Below, in pieces: positions 6,901 through 14,837 of a DNA stretch of 15,838 nucleotides. This DNA comes from Fidelibacterota bacterium UBA6531 (GTDB lineage: Bacteria; Fidelibacterota; Marinisomatia; Marinisomatales; TCS55), in NCBI GenBank assembly GCA_002436185.1, contig DJKX01000067.1:1-15838 (forward strand). The letters run 5' to 3'. The notes below the pieces were generated by a model that saw only the letters and a program-made list of their open reading frames with translations, made no database searches and had not been told where the DNA came from. Position 1 is the first letter of the stretch. Each line of letters begins with the position of its first letter. The position numbers and the translations under genes are program-made.

Positions 6901-9900
6901 AGCGAAAATTTATTTAAGGGAAAAATTACTTATTCGCAAACTGGAGGTACTCCTGATCCATTAGCGCCGCATGAAATTATCATGGACTTAATATTAAGGC
7001 AGAAAGGAGTTCATAAAAATATTCTTGGTGGACCGGAATTGATGGAGGGTAGCGTATATAATATTTCATTAACCGGAAGAGATCGAGCAGGAAATGAGGC
7101 AAATGTGGTGAGTATTTCAGGTGTAATCTATGATGCTACACCACCGCTGTTAACTATTCAGACTCCGGATTCAACATTAGCAGTTAATCATAATCGCGTA
7201 ACTTTTTCCAAAAATGAAGATTTAGCCAGTGGTACAATTACATGGACACAAACGGGTGGAACGGCGGATCCGAATTCTCCTCACAGAATAACATTAAGCG
7301 AGAATGAAATGAAAAAGGGAGTCCGAGCAAATTATACACTTTCCAACGCCACTCAACTTGTTGATGGTGGGATTTATGACATTTTATTTCAAGGAACTGA
7401 CTTTGCCGGAAACCAAAGTGAAATAGCCGTTATGTCAGGAGTTTTATATGATATTTCACCGCCGATTCTACAAATTGTATCTCCCGGACATAATCATTTT
7501 ACGAATGGGTCAGAATTGACATTTTTTCACTCCGAAGATCTTGCAAGTGGACAAATTTCATGGGATGGAAGAGATGATGAAAATTCAATTTTAAACACAA
7601 TTTGGGACTTAAATAATCAAATTTTACTAAAGGGAGAATATGAATTGAATAATTATTTCGAGCCCAAATTGGAAGATGGAGGAAATTATTCAATTACATT
7701 TACTGGCGTTGATCCTGCAGGAAATAAATCGATACCTGTAAATATAGAAAACTATCACATTGATAGAACTCCACCGGAATTCAGTAATGTTAAACCGATT
7801 TCAGGATCTGTTGTTAATCAAGATTTAGTTGGATACACCATATCTGAAGATATAAAGTCTGGTTTCATAATATTTGATGATGGAATAAATGTTACAAAAA
7901 TTTCAATTAAGGAAGATTTAGATAGAAATAAAGCTTTACCAAGATGGACTGATGGAAAAACATACGGTATAAAATTGGTTGGTGTCGATTACGCAGGCAA
8001 TGTTTCTGACACTGTTTTAATTGAAAATATTTTATATGATATTTCTCCACCTATTGTGACAATTTATAAACCAATATATAATTCGTTTGTTAATGAAACC
8101 CAAATTGAATTTTCAATCAATGAACCTTTGGATGGTGCCGACTTGATACTAGAATCAAATACCGGTAATATTATTGAATTAAAACTATCTGATTCTTATT
8201 TACTTGCAGGCGAACATGTATTTGATGATCTCATTGAACTTGATGAGAAAGTCCCCTATTCAATTTACATTCAGGGAATAGATTTTGCAGGAAATACCGG
8301 TCAATCCGAACCTATTGAAAATGTAAAATATGATGTGACGAAACCAGAATTAGTTATCGTTTCACCGCTAGAAGGATCGATTGTAAATCATGATCGCGTT
8401 AGCTACACGATTGATGAAGATTTGTTGGAAGGCAAAATAATCTGGCAGGATGTGAGCGGGCTTGATGATAAAGTTATCCATGAAATACAGCTAAAAACTG
8501 ATGAATTAATTTCCGGTAGTCATCTTGATATAACTTTAAATAGAATTCCTGAATTAGTTGATGGTGCATCTTATTTGATCAGATTGGAGGGGATAGACCT
8601 AGCCGGGAATACAAATGAAGCCACTCCAATTAATTCATATACGTATGATGCATCGCCGCCAATTTTCACGCAACTCTCACCGGAGTCAGGTTCTTTAGTA
8701 AATGAAGTTAACCTTGCTTTTACGATTAATGAAAATTTGGCTAATGGACAAATCATTTTTACCCGAACTACCGGCGCTGCAGATGCTCAAAGTCCCCATA
8801 TTGTTAATTTATCCGGCAGCCGTTTATTAGCAGGAGATCGCGGTGGAAAATTGCCGAAAGAAATAATTGAATTAATAAATGGAGCCGTTTATGAAATTGA
8901 ATTTGTTGGTAAAGATTTAGCCGGTAATGTATCGGCGGAAACCAAAATGGATAATATTACCTATGACGATGAAGCGCCTGTCGTTTTTCTAAAAGCACCC
9001 ATGAATAATATTCATAACAATTTTCTGGCTTTGGATTATTTGATCAGTGAGGATATGGTAAGCGGGCAGATTAAAATCAATATTGATAATAAGAAGGATA
9101 TTATAATTGAATTAGCTGAAACACAACGATTGCAAGGTGAATATAGTCAATTCATACCTACAGAATTCGCCGAGCTAAATGATGGTGTAACACTAGATTT
9201 TGAATTATCCGGAACTGATGCTGCAGGAAATGTATCCCTACCTCATATAGTAGAAAATGTGAAATATGATACAACTCATCCAATCATTTCTATTATTGAT
9301 CCCATTTCTGATACAGCTATAAATCAATCAACTATATCATTAAATATCAGTGAGGATTTAGTAGAAGGATATTTGGTTGTTACACAAACGAGTGGTGTTT
9401 TTGATTTTCGATCACCCCAAAAAATCCCGTTGTTAAATCAAGAAATGAAATTGGGCGAATATAATCATGCTCAATTTGTCAATGGTCCCAATTTGCAAAA
9501 TGGATCAATTTATACGTTTGAATTTTCAGGAAAAGATTTTGCAGGAAACGAGGTGCGATCTTCAAAAGTGACAAATGTATTATTTGATAATGAACCGCCG
9601 GTTGTATCATTAAGTAAACCTGTAGATGCAGAACAAATCAAAACAACGGAAATCAGCTATATGCTTTCTGATAATTTATCCAAAGGGATTATCACATTTG
9701 AACACACTGGAGGAACGTCAGATTTAGCATCACCTCATATTGTAGAATTGTCCGGTTCGCAATTGAAGCAAGGCCCTCAACTTGACATAAATATGAATTT
9801 GATGGATGTTTTAGCTGACGGTGCTCGATATTCATTATCTATTCAAGGCTGGGATAGAGCCGGCAATGAATCTGAAATTTCTTCCGTAAAGGATGTTTTG

Positions 9901-12420
9901 TTTGATGTGCTTCCTCCGGTATTGACAATCCATGAACCTGTATCCGGTTCCGCTTTTAATGAACCAATTGTTAGTATCGAAATGAATGAAAAATTGGCAG
10001 AAGGGATTTTGACATTCAAACAAACCGGTGGAAAAGCAGATGAAAATAGCCCTCATGATGTTTTGATTTTACCGCCATTTAATAATCAAGGACGATATGA
10101 TGGTGTTAGCTTGGCCAATGACGTTACTCTTCAAGATGACAGTGAATATTCAATTACATTTAACGCCCGTGACCCTGCAAGAAATGTTTCAAATCCTGTG
10201 TCTGTTAACAGTATACTGTATGATATTACTGCACCTTTTATTAAAACTACCGCACCTGTGGCGAATTCACATCTTCGTGAAATGAATGTGAATTACAGCA
10301 TAAATGAAAAATTGGTTAAAGGGCAGATTAATATTGTACAAACTTTTGGTACAAACGATCAAAACAGTCCGCATATATTTCAGTTGACAGAAAATCAACT
10401 CCAGCCTGGTGATCATCAAATTGATATCCTTGAAAGTGTAGAACTTGTAAGCGGCGTAGAATACATTTTACAAATATCCGGACAGGATCGCGCGGGAAAT
10501 TCTAGTTTAGCAGATGAAGTTGGGCAATTAGTTTACGATATAGAACCTCCTGTTTTGAAAATAATATCCCCAAACAATGGAGAAGTTGTTAATCATACAA
10601 AATTGGCATTCATCATAGGAGAAAAACTAAACGCATTAAGCGTTTCCTGGATTGATGAAAATGGAAATGTATTAAAAATAGATTTACCTGAACGTTATTT
10701 TGTTTCTGAGCGTTTTGATCAGGTTATTTTGCAAGAACCGCCTTCTTTAAATAGCGGCAGCACCTATACTATAGTATTAACCGGTTCAGATTTAGCGGGT
10801 AATTCTGCAGAGACACGAGTTGAAGGAATTGAATATGATGATACTCCGCCGATCTTCACTGGAGAGAATCCTATTTCTGGTTCATTTGTAAATCACACTG
10901 AAATTCAATTCAATCTAAATGAACCATTACAAACTGGAAGAGTTATCTGGAAAGCAAGTGGAGGAGAATCCGATCCTCAAAGTCCACGATCTGTTGAATT
11001 TGTTGGTGAAGAATTAAACAGTGGAATGTTAACCGCTGCAAATTTGACAAATCAAATATCTTTAAATGATGGTACAGTATATGATATCATAATAGAAGGA
11101 AAGGATATTGCTGGCAACTCAAATTCAGCTGTATTGGCTGAAAATATTACATATGATATTTCTTCACCAGTAACAGAATTGCTTTCTCCTAAAAATGATT
11201 CATATTTGAATCACGATAACTTGGATTTCAATTTGAGTGAAAATTTGCAATCTGGAAAATTAACATGGAAACGAGTATATGGAGAAAATGATCCTCAAAA
11301 TCACATTATTGATTTATCAGGTGATCTTTTAATTGCCGGTGATCATTCAAATTCATCATTACCTGATTTACCTTTGGTAAGCGGTGCTCAATATCAGATT
11401 GAATTAATGGGCATTGATCTGGCAGGGAATTCTGCATTGATTGTTAGTCAGCGAACATTTTTCTATGATACGACTCCACCTCAGTTGACCATAGATTCTC
11501 CTGATGAATTCTCATCAATAAATCACCTCAATTTTACATTCTCTGTCTCAGAACCAATTCAAAGTGGTGAAATGATATTTACAGATGAGAACGGGAATAC
11601 GAACAAACATCATTTATCCGAAAATGAATTAAACATATTAGTCATGACTGAAGAGCCTTTAATGATACCATTGAATCTTAATGATGGTTCAACGTATTCA
11701 TTCAAATTATCGGGAATGGATTTTGCAGGAAATAGTGCAGAATCACCTGAAATATCAGGAATACACTATGATATTTCGAAACCTGATTTTTCAATTCAAA
11801 TGCCAAACGGTGGAGACGTATATGTGGGTTCAAATATTAGTTATTCGTTGAGCGAAGATATTGTATCAGGATCAGCTAAATGGTCTCGTGAAGGTGGTAA
11901 ATCTGATGGAAGTTCACCTCATAGTATTCCATTAAATTCGGAAGAAATGCAGTCAGGCAATCACATAGATCTGCAGCTGGAAAATCAATCCAAATTGAAT
12001 GTGAGTACCGTGTATTCATTAACCATGAAAGGGACTGATGCAGCGGGAAATGAAAGTCTTCCTACAACTGTGAGAGGAATTGAATATATCCGTTCTTTGG
12101 ATGGAAATTGGTTTTTCCAGGGAGCCATCATGACAGTGGTATGGACATTTGAAGGAGATGCAGGCGGTGATGGTAGAACAGGTAAATTTTCACAAGGAAT
12201 TCAATTAGGTACAAAAATCAGTAATCAAGAATACGGTCGATATGAAATTGATTTTTCGTCCAAACCATGGATACTACGCTGGACGATGGATAAATCGGGT
12301 ATGAGTAGAATCAGTATCTTTGAATTTCAGGATGAAAATCATTTACGTGTTGTAACTCGGGATAGAAAAAAACCAAAGGATTGGACCGATGGTGAAGTAA
12401 TGATATATGAATATCGTTAA
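3976..12420 (+). CDS. Giant secreted protein of tandem Ig-like modules (2,814 residues)
   Basis: The protein begins with a signal peptide (MKR, a hydrophobic run at about 4-17, likely cleavage near residues 19-20) and is therefore exported. Residues 21-231 carry a few YDxxGxL-type motifs resembling sparse RHS/YD repeats. Residues 320-2704 are 23 tandem Ig-like modules of 92-106 residues, preceded by a degenerate module at about 232-319. A typical module starts D-x-T-P-P, has VNH near residue 18, an almost invariant Glu near residue 29 (SEDL, NEPL), a TGGxxDxxSPH stretch near 41-51, DGxxY near 78-82, and DxAGN near 90-94, and ends YD into the next. Residues 2705-2814 form a different C-terminal domain. 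I see no membrane anchor, LPXTG motif or typical type IX sorting domain. The ATG at 3976 is chosen because the signal peptide follows directly; AAGG is too close to it to be a good ribosome binding site. The likely role is an extracellular or surface stalk or adhesin; this is inferred from architecture only. Confidence 0.85.
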   Translation: MKRALSVFSVLLIGLIASASTLTTRFYLTELDFTSNQPVPESETRFKPHISAEYDENNNIIKKLNIDRKGEINQTEIFSYDSLGVLRSKDIYLSKNILVEQVLFGMEAKAIEYIEYVYGVDTVKDWSDCFSILDYNKLAQLTDHAFFDVNAFQYGNTHFEYDSLGYLSKEEWIRQPSGKTMRWWDHYFDPATQLARIMEYDSNGVLVQDFRLSPDGTESIFWFENFEDSVYVNHTNLSFKNESFLKWGIVIWYRIGTAGEYVDSVEFTLPKSLLKKGSFVTNMGLDSVLVDSAIYDIVFQGKGKSGFDATDRKVRRVTYDKSPPILELFAKPFINEPIISFDQSESLTDARLEWHAIHDSSSVVSVKFDSSDLSKYNTGLFKPVNQGDLQDSVFYRIQIYGTDKAGNVSLPTSVDSIMFDTRPPEVELISPIHNEFRNFTSIDFTVNEPLQSWKIKVKAIAGNPDYNAPHLFQSDSSLYSDVSMFKELAEEFQLNDGTVYRFELSAFDRAGNSSADFNVDSVTYDITPPLLTTIYPATGASINETKVSFSINEPLRAGEFRWEQTEGTMDSSAPHIIPMIGNELLDGDHIQVQLSNQTELTDGSVYTLVFAGLDRAGNVGKFLPNTEILFDALPPEFTDILPTSGSALNHQHVSYTLSEKVNNGSIMWTWVGGVKDEAAPYTSQFLETEMNVGKHDSLLLVMNPPLVDGGIYNLEFNASDRAGNIAETYLVKNILYDFTAPIMTVSFPTPMSFLNNMNFNYQLSETLEKGVFFLERKGGKEDPKSPYEIPLTIKEKAAGEHKVDELLSMPDVVEGAIYKLSFSGHDKAQNFTPPISLPGIQYDFTPPEIAFLEPQDSTNVNHLFISYELSEVLKDATITWERTGGDIDPKRKYVQSLLDNELNEGLHEDIQIINTPNLKDGSIYSISIAGKDRAGNESNISILQNIRYDITAPEITLTHPIPHTYVSSSSISYFLSENLFKGKITYSQTGGTPDPLAPHEIIMDLILRQKGVHKNILGGPELMEGSVYNISLTGRDRAGNEANVVSISGVIYDATPPLLTIQTPDSTLAVNHNRVTFSKNEDLASGTITWTQTGGTADPNSPHRITLSENEMKKGVRANYTLSNATQLVDGGIYDILFQGTDFAGNQSEIAVMSGVLYDISPPILQIVSPGHNHFTNGSELTFFHSEDLASGQISWDGRDDENSILNTIWDLNNQILLKGEYELNNYFEPKLEDGGNYSITFTGVDPAGNKSIPVNIENYHIDRTPPEFSNVKPISGSVVNQDLVGYTISEDIKSGFIIFDDGINVTKISIKEDLDRNKALPRWTDGKTYGIKLVGVDYAGNVSDTVLIENILYDISPPIVTIYKPIYNSFVNETQIEFSINEPLDGADLILESNTGNIIELKLSDSYLLAGEHVFDDLIELDEKVPYSIYIQGIDFAGNTGQSEPIENVKYDVTKPELVIVSPLEGSIVNHDRVSYTIDEDLLEGKIIWQDVSGLDDKVIHEIQLKTDELISGSHLDITLNRIPELVDGASYLIRLEGIDLAGNTNEATPINSYTYDASPPIFTQLSPESGSLVNEVNLAFTINENLANGQIIFTRTTGAADAQSPHIVNLSGSRLLAGDRGGKLPKEIIELINGAVYEIEFVGKDLAGNVSAETKMDNITYDDEAPVVFLKAPMNNIHNNFLALDYLISEDMVSGQIKINIDNKKDIIIELAETQRLQGEYSQFIPTEFAELNDGVTLDFELSGTDAAGNVSLPHIVENVKYDTTHPIISIIDPISDTAINQSTISLNISEDLVEGYLVVTQTSGVFDFRSPQKIPLLNQEMKLGEYNHAQFVNGPNLQNGSIYTFEFSGKDFAGNEVRSSKVTNVLFDNEPPVVSLSKPVDAEQIKTTEISYMLSDNLSKGIITFEHTGGTSDLASPHIVELSGSQLKQGPQLDINMNLMDVLADGARYSLSIQGWDRAGNESEISSVKDVLFDVLPPVLTIHEPVSGSAFNEPIVSIEMNEKLAEGILTFKQTGGKADENSPHDVLILPPFNNQGRYDGVSLANDVTLQDDSEYSITFNARDPARNVSNPVSVNSILYDITAPFIKTTAPVANSHLREMNVNYSINEKLVKGQINIVQTFGTNDQNSPHIFQLTENQLQPGDHQIDILESVELVSGVEYILQISGQDRAGNSSLADEVGQLVYDIEPPVLKIISPNNGEVVNHTKLAFIIGEKLNALSVSWIDENGNVLKIDLPERYFVSERFDQVILQEPPSLNSGSTYTIVLTGSDLAGNSAETRVEGIEYDDTPPIFTGENPISGSFVNHTEIQFNLNEPLQTGRVIWKASGGESDPQSPRSVEFVGEELNSGMLTAANLTNQISLNDGTVYDIIIEGKDIAGNSNSAVLAENITYDISSPVTELLSPKNDSYLNHDNLDFNLSENLQSGKLTWKRVYGENDPQNHIIDLSGDLLIAGDHSNSSLPDLPLVSGAQYQIELMGIDLAGNSALIVSQRTFFYDTTPPQLTIDSPDEFSSINHLNFTFSVSEPIQSGEMIFTDENGNTNKHHLSENELNILVMTEEPLMIPLNLNDGSTYSFKLSGMDFAGNSAESPEISGIHYDISKPDFSIQMPNGGDVYVGSNISYSLSEDIVSGSAKWSREGGKSDGSSPHSIPLNSEEMQSGNHIDLQLENQSKLNVSTVYSLTMKGTDAAGNESLPTTVRGIEYIRSLDGNWFFQGAIMTVVWTFEGDAGGDGRTGKFSQGIQLGTKISNQEYGRYEIDFSSKPWILRWTMDKSGMSRISIFEFQDENHLRVVTRDRKKPKDWTDGEVMIYEYR
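4669..4932 (+). repeat. Hidden degenerate Ig-like module 0 of the giant protein
   Basis: Residues 232-319 line up with module 20 almost end to end: VNHT, then a strand ending IVIW (module 20: RVIW), then DSVEF (RSVEF), IYDIVFQGK (VYDIIIEGK) and VTYD (ITYD). The DxAGN motif is lost (GKGKSGFDATDRK instead) and the first strand with D-x-T-P-P is missing or unrecognisable. I read it as a diverged first module, giving 24 in all. Confidence 0.6.
4933..12087 (+). repeat. Array of 23 tandem Ig-like modules (protein-level repeat)
   Basis: Module starts by residue: 320, 420, 525, 631, 737, 843, 949, 1053, 1159, 1263, 1355, 1453, 1558, 1664, 1765, 1871, 1977, 2083, 2188, 2288, 2394, 2498, 2599; the last ends at 2704. 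Eleven modules are exactly 106 residues (3, 4, 5, 6, 8, 13, 15, 16, 17, 20, 23). Modules 9, 10, 11, 14, 19 and 22 lack the TGGxxDxxSPH stretch and are 92-104 long; module 1 (100) is also atypical. The copies have no long DNA identity, so the array is old and not a recent expansion. The final motif is altered in module 5 (AQN, residue 829) and module 17 (ARN, residue 2069). Confidence 0.9.
12088..12417 (+). other. C-terminal small beta-rich domain of the giant protein
   Basis: Residues 2705-2814 do not follow the module pattern. The stretch has LDGNWFFQG at its start, alternating hydrophobic strands, GRYEIDFSSKPWILRW in the middle and IFEFQDENHLRVV near the end. The pattern resembles small lipocalin-like domains such as TIGR03067, where a Y-x-(I/L)-D...P...I segment is followed by a strand with (Y/F)EL/F and LR. 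This is a weak, memory-based similarity. It may bind a small ligand or cap the stalk. Confidence 0.45.
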
Positions 12421-12499
12421 TCTATACATTGATCAAGTGTTTCATCTGCGGTAAATTCGCCGGCTTATTTAGAACAAGATTTAAAAAGGAAATTTAATT

Positions 12500-13093
12500 A
12501 TGGCAAAAGGAACATCATTTGCAGCAAAAGCCAAGGGTAAGAAGAAGAAAAGCCAAACGTTGGTTAAGTATATAAAAAGTGTAAAATCAGATAAAACAGG
12601 TCACTGGCGATTTAATGAACAGATGATTGCTTTGAAAGATTCTGAAAATCTTGATGGTGCTCTTCAAAGGTTAAAAGATGAAACACTTGCATTGGATATG
12701 GAACTTCCTAATCCTGAAGGAGATACTAAAGAATCGACAGACGTTCAAGATGAGTCAGTCGAAGAAGCAGTTGTAGTAGACGAGACAGAAGAAGAAGCTA
12801 AAAAAGACGAGGAAGCTGTCGTAGATGCGGTCGAAGAAAAAGATGAAGAACCAGAAGTAGAAACAAAAGAAGAATTGACTGATGAGGGGAATGAAGCAGC
12901 AGTGGCAGATGAAGTGACAGTAAAAGAAAAAGAGGAAGCGGCTGTTGAAGATAAATCTAGTGATGAATTAGAACAAGAAAAAGCATCTGACGAAACAAAA
13001 GAAAAGGCAGAAGAAACAATTGATGTTGAAGATCAAGATACAGATCAAAAGGATTCTGCTGATAAAGAAGAAAAAGCAAAAGATACTGAATAA
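12500..13093 (+). CDS. Small basic protein with long acidic tail; DUF4295-like N-terminus
   Basis: A 197-residue protein with an ATG start and AAGGA (about 10 bases upstream) as ribosome binding site. Residues 1-20 are strongly basic (KGKKKK). Residues 21-66 (VKYIKSVKSDKTGHWRF, then a helix with LDGALQRLKDETL) resemble DUF4295, a family of about 50 residues found in Bacteroidetes near ribosomal protein genes; the shared pattern is a VIK-x-VKS-x-KTG-x-(W/Y)-x-F core. Residues 70-197 are almost wholly E, D, K, V, A, T and S, a disordered acidic tail that adds well over 100 residues to the usual length. The split into a basic head and an acidic tail suggests binding to nucleic acid or ribosome with charge screening, but no function is known. 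It lies 79 bases after the giant gene and 68 bases before the first tRNA. The family link is tentative. Confidence 0.7.
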   Translation: MAKGTSFAAKAKGKKKKSQTLVKYIKSVKSDKTGHWRFNEQMIALKDSENLDGALQRLKDETLALDMELPNPEGDTKESTDVQDESVEEAVVVDETEEEAKKDEEAVVDAVEEKDEEPEVETKEELTDEGNEAAVADEVTVKEKEEAAVEDKSSDELEQEKASDETKEKAEETIDVEDQDTDQKDSADKEEKAKDTE

Positions 13094-13105
13094 TCTTATC
13101 TAAAA

Positions 13106-13134
13106 CAGGTATTCCTGTTAAAATGGGAAACCTG
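13106..13134 (+). terminator. Hairpin between the acidic-tail gene and the tRNA genes (possible terminator)
   Basis: CAGGTATTCC (13106-13115) can pair with GGGAAACCTG (13125-13134): nine pairs with one A-A mismatch and one T-G pair around a nine-base loop. A smaller perfect hairpin AACAGG/CCTGTT (13104-13119, loop TATT) competes with it. No T-run follows, so termination is only suggested by position, 12 bases after the stop codon. Confidence 0.3.
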
Positions 13135-13161
13135 ACATTATTTGAAAATGATTTAATCATC

Positions 13162-13251
13162 GGAGAGGTGTCCGAGTGGCTTAAGGAGCACGCTTGGAAA
13201 GCGTGTGTGCGTTTGCGCGTACCGAGAGTTCGAATCTCTCCCTCTCCGCCA
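13162..13251 (+). tRNA. tRNA-Ser (anticodon GGA), CCA encoded
   Basis: The acceptor stem GGAGAGG (13162-13168) pairs fully with CCTCTCC (13241-13247); the discriminator base is G (13248) as expected for tRNA-Ser, and CCA (13249-13251) is encoded. The anticodon stem CACGC/GCGTG (13189-13193, 13201-13205) holds the loop TTGGAAA with anticodon GGA at 13196-13198, reading UCC and UCU. A long variable arm (about 13206-13222) marks it as a class II tRNA. The T arm GAGAG-TTCGAAT-CTCTC is intact. Confidence 0.97.
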
Positions 13252-13268
13252 GAATTATCCAAAGATCA

Positions 13269-13355
13269 GGAGGCGTGGCAGAGCGGTTGAATGCACTGGT
13301 CTTGAAAACCAGCAAGGGTTTACGCCCTTCAGAGGTTCGAATCCTCTCGCCTCCG
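13269..13355 (+). tRNA. tRNA-Ser (anticodon TGA), CCA not encoded
   Basis: The acceptor stem GGAGGCG (13269-13275) pairs with CGCCTCC (13348-13354); the discriminator is G at 13355. The next bases are CTA, so CCA must be added after transcription, unlike its neighbour. The anticodon stem CTGGT/ACCAG (13296-13300, 13308-13312) has loop CTTGAAA with anticodon TGA at 13303-13305, reading UCA and related serine codons. The variable arm is long (AAGGGTTTACGCCCTT). It lies 17 bases after the GGA tRNA and is probably co-transcribed with it. Confidence 0.96.
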
Positions 13356-13418
13356 CTATCAAAATTTCCTATGTTAATCTATTCTTTTCAATGTCAGAAT
13401 TGATTAGTTTTTCTATGT

Positions 13419-14837
13419 ATGTCTGACGTAAAAAATCCTAAAGTCCGTTTCGCTCCAAGCCCTACAGGGCAATTACATTTAGGTAGTGCACGTACTGCAC
13501 TCTTCAATTACTTATACGCAAAACACCATGATGGCACATTTTATCTTCGTATCGAAGACACGGATAAAGCACGTTCCAAACAAGAGTATGTTGAACAAAT
13601 ATGCTCATCCTTGGAATGGTTAGGAATTAAATGGGATGGTGAGCCATTATTTCAGTCAACACGACTTAATGAATATCATGACGTCGTACTAACTTTATTG
13701 GAAAATAATTCTGCATATAGATGTTTTTGTTCTAAAGATGCTTTGGAAACAGCTCGAGTAGGAGGATCATATCAGTATCCTGGAACATGTCGAAATTTGT
13801 CGGAAGAAGATATAAAATTGCATATGAATTCCGGAGAAGGGTTTGTTGTTCGGTTGCGTGTACCTGAAGGTGAAACACATTTTGATGATATGATTTATGG
13901 TGCCGTTCACGTAAAGCATGAGGAAATTGATGATTTTATCATCGCTCGATCAGATGGACAACCAACATATAATTTGGTTGTAGTTGTGGATGACCATGAA
14001 ATGGAAATTACTCATATTATAAGAGGCGAAGATCATATTAGTAATACACCAAAACAGATATTGATTTACACTGCTATGGGATATGCTGTTCCGAAATTTG
14101 CTCATTTACCTATGATTTTAGGTCAAGATAAGAAACGATTAAGCAAACGTCATGGTGCCCCGGGAGTCCAGGAATTCAAAAATGAAGGCTATTTACCGGA
14201 CGCCTTGTTGAATTACCTTGCGCTTCTGGGATGGAATCCGGGGTCTGATGAAGAAATATTTACACTTGATGAATTAATTGCATTATTTGAAATGAGTCAT
14301 GTTCATAAAAAAAGTGCAGTTTATGATGAACAAAAACTTTCCTGGATTAGTGGGCAACATATGGTCCGCTTGGGAACTGCCAAAATTCTGGAAGGTATTC
14401 ACGCAATTAATGCCGATTGGGGCCAAGGATTTGAAACAAACTATTTATATGCGATTCTTGAACAATTAAAACAACGCTCAAAATCATTAAGAGATTTTAT
14501 AGATCAATCGTCATATTTTTTCACCGATCCACAATCCTATGATGAAAAATCATCCAGAAAGAATTGGAAGAATGTGGCCACCAGCCAGATTATCAATGTT
14601 TATAAAAAGCGATTAGAATCTATTGAACAGTGGGATGCAAATGTTATTGAATCAACCTTGAGAATGACAGCAGAGGAAAATGATATATCAGCCGGTAAAT
14701 TAATACATCCAACTCGTTTAGCGTTGAGCGGCGTTTCCAACGGTCCGTCGTTATTTATATTGATGGCTATACTCGGGAAGGACGTGTGTATACGCAGATT
14801 AAATAAAGCATTAGAAATATTTCCATTACAATCATGA
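13419..14837 (+). CDS. gltX: Glutamyl-tRNA synthetase (GluRS)
   Basis: A 472-residue class I aminoacyl-tRNA synthetase that charges tRNA-Glu with glutamate in the cytoplasm; length is normal for bacterial GluRS. Signs: RFAPSPTGQLHLGSARTALF (10-29) holds the HxGx form of the HIGH motif (HLGS, 20-23); FYLRIEDTD (41-49) is a glutamate/ATP pocket segment; CFC at 102-104 with Y120 and C124 resembles the zinc-binding insert of many GluRS; IRGEDHISNTPKQ (201-213) and DKKRLSKRHGA (237-247) are the typical later motifs, the latter being the KMSKS equivalent. The C-terminal half is the helical anticodon-binding region. The ATG at 13419 is the only start that gives the complete N-terminal strand; no ribosome binding site is visible. 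It follows two tRNA-Ser genes by 63 bases and overlaps glnS by ATGA. Because glnS is present, this enzyme is probably the discriminating type, but that is inferred. Confidence 0.97.
   Translation: MSDVKNPKVRFAPSPTGQLHLGSARTALFNYLYAKHHDGTFYLRIEDTDKARSKQEYVEQICSSLEWLGIKWDGEPLFQSTRLNEYHDVVLTLLENNSAYRCFCSKDALETARVGGSYQYPGTCRNLSEEDIKLHMNSGEGFVVRLRVPEGETHFDDMIYGAVHVKHEEIDDFIIARSDGQPTYNLVVVVDDHEMEITHIIRGEDHISNTPKQILIYTAMGYAVPKFAHLPMILGQDKKRLSKRHGAPGVQEFKNEGYLPDALLNYLALLGWNPGSDEEIFTLDELIALFEMSHVHKKSAVYDEQKLSWISGQHMVRLGTAKILEGIHAINADWGQGFETNYLYAILEQLKQRSKSLRDFIDQSSYFFTDPQSYDEKSSRKNWKNVATSQIINVYKKRLESIEQWDANVIESTLRMTAEENDISAGKLIHPTRLALSGVSNGPSLFILMAILGKDVCIRRLNKALEIFPLQS

Noticed and set aside
4933..12087. 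Recent tandem expansion or assembly artefact in the 7 kb module array
   Set aside because: Modules differ strongly at the DNA level, with no long identical blocks, so neither a collapsed repeat nor a recent amplification is indicated.
12088..12420. Type IX secretion sorting domain at the C-terminus of the giant protein
   Set aside because: The usual conserved pattern and terminal basic signature of such domains are not visible.
12957..13262. Antisense reading frame of 101 codons across the end of the acidic-tail gene and the first tRNA-Ser
   Set aside because: Its N-terminal part is simply the reverse translation of tRNA-Ser, a common false protein, and the rest mirrors the low-complexity tail.
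13194..13426. Two overlapping forward frames of about 70 codons across the tRNA genes
   Set aside because: They are translations of the two tRNAs and have no ribosome binding site or family signs.
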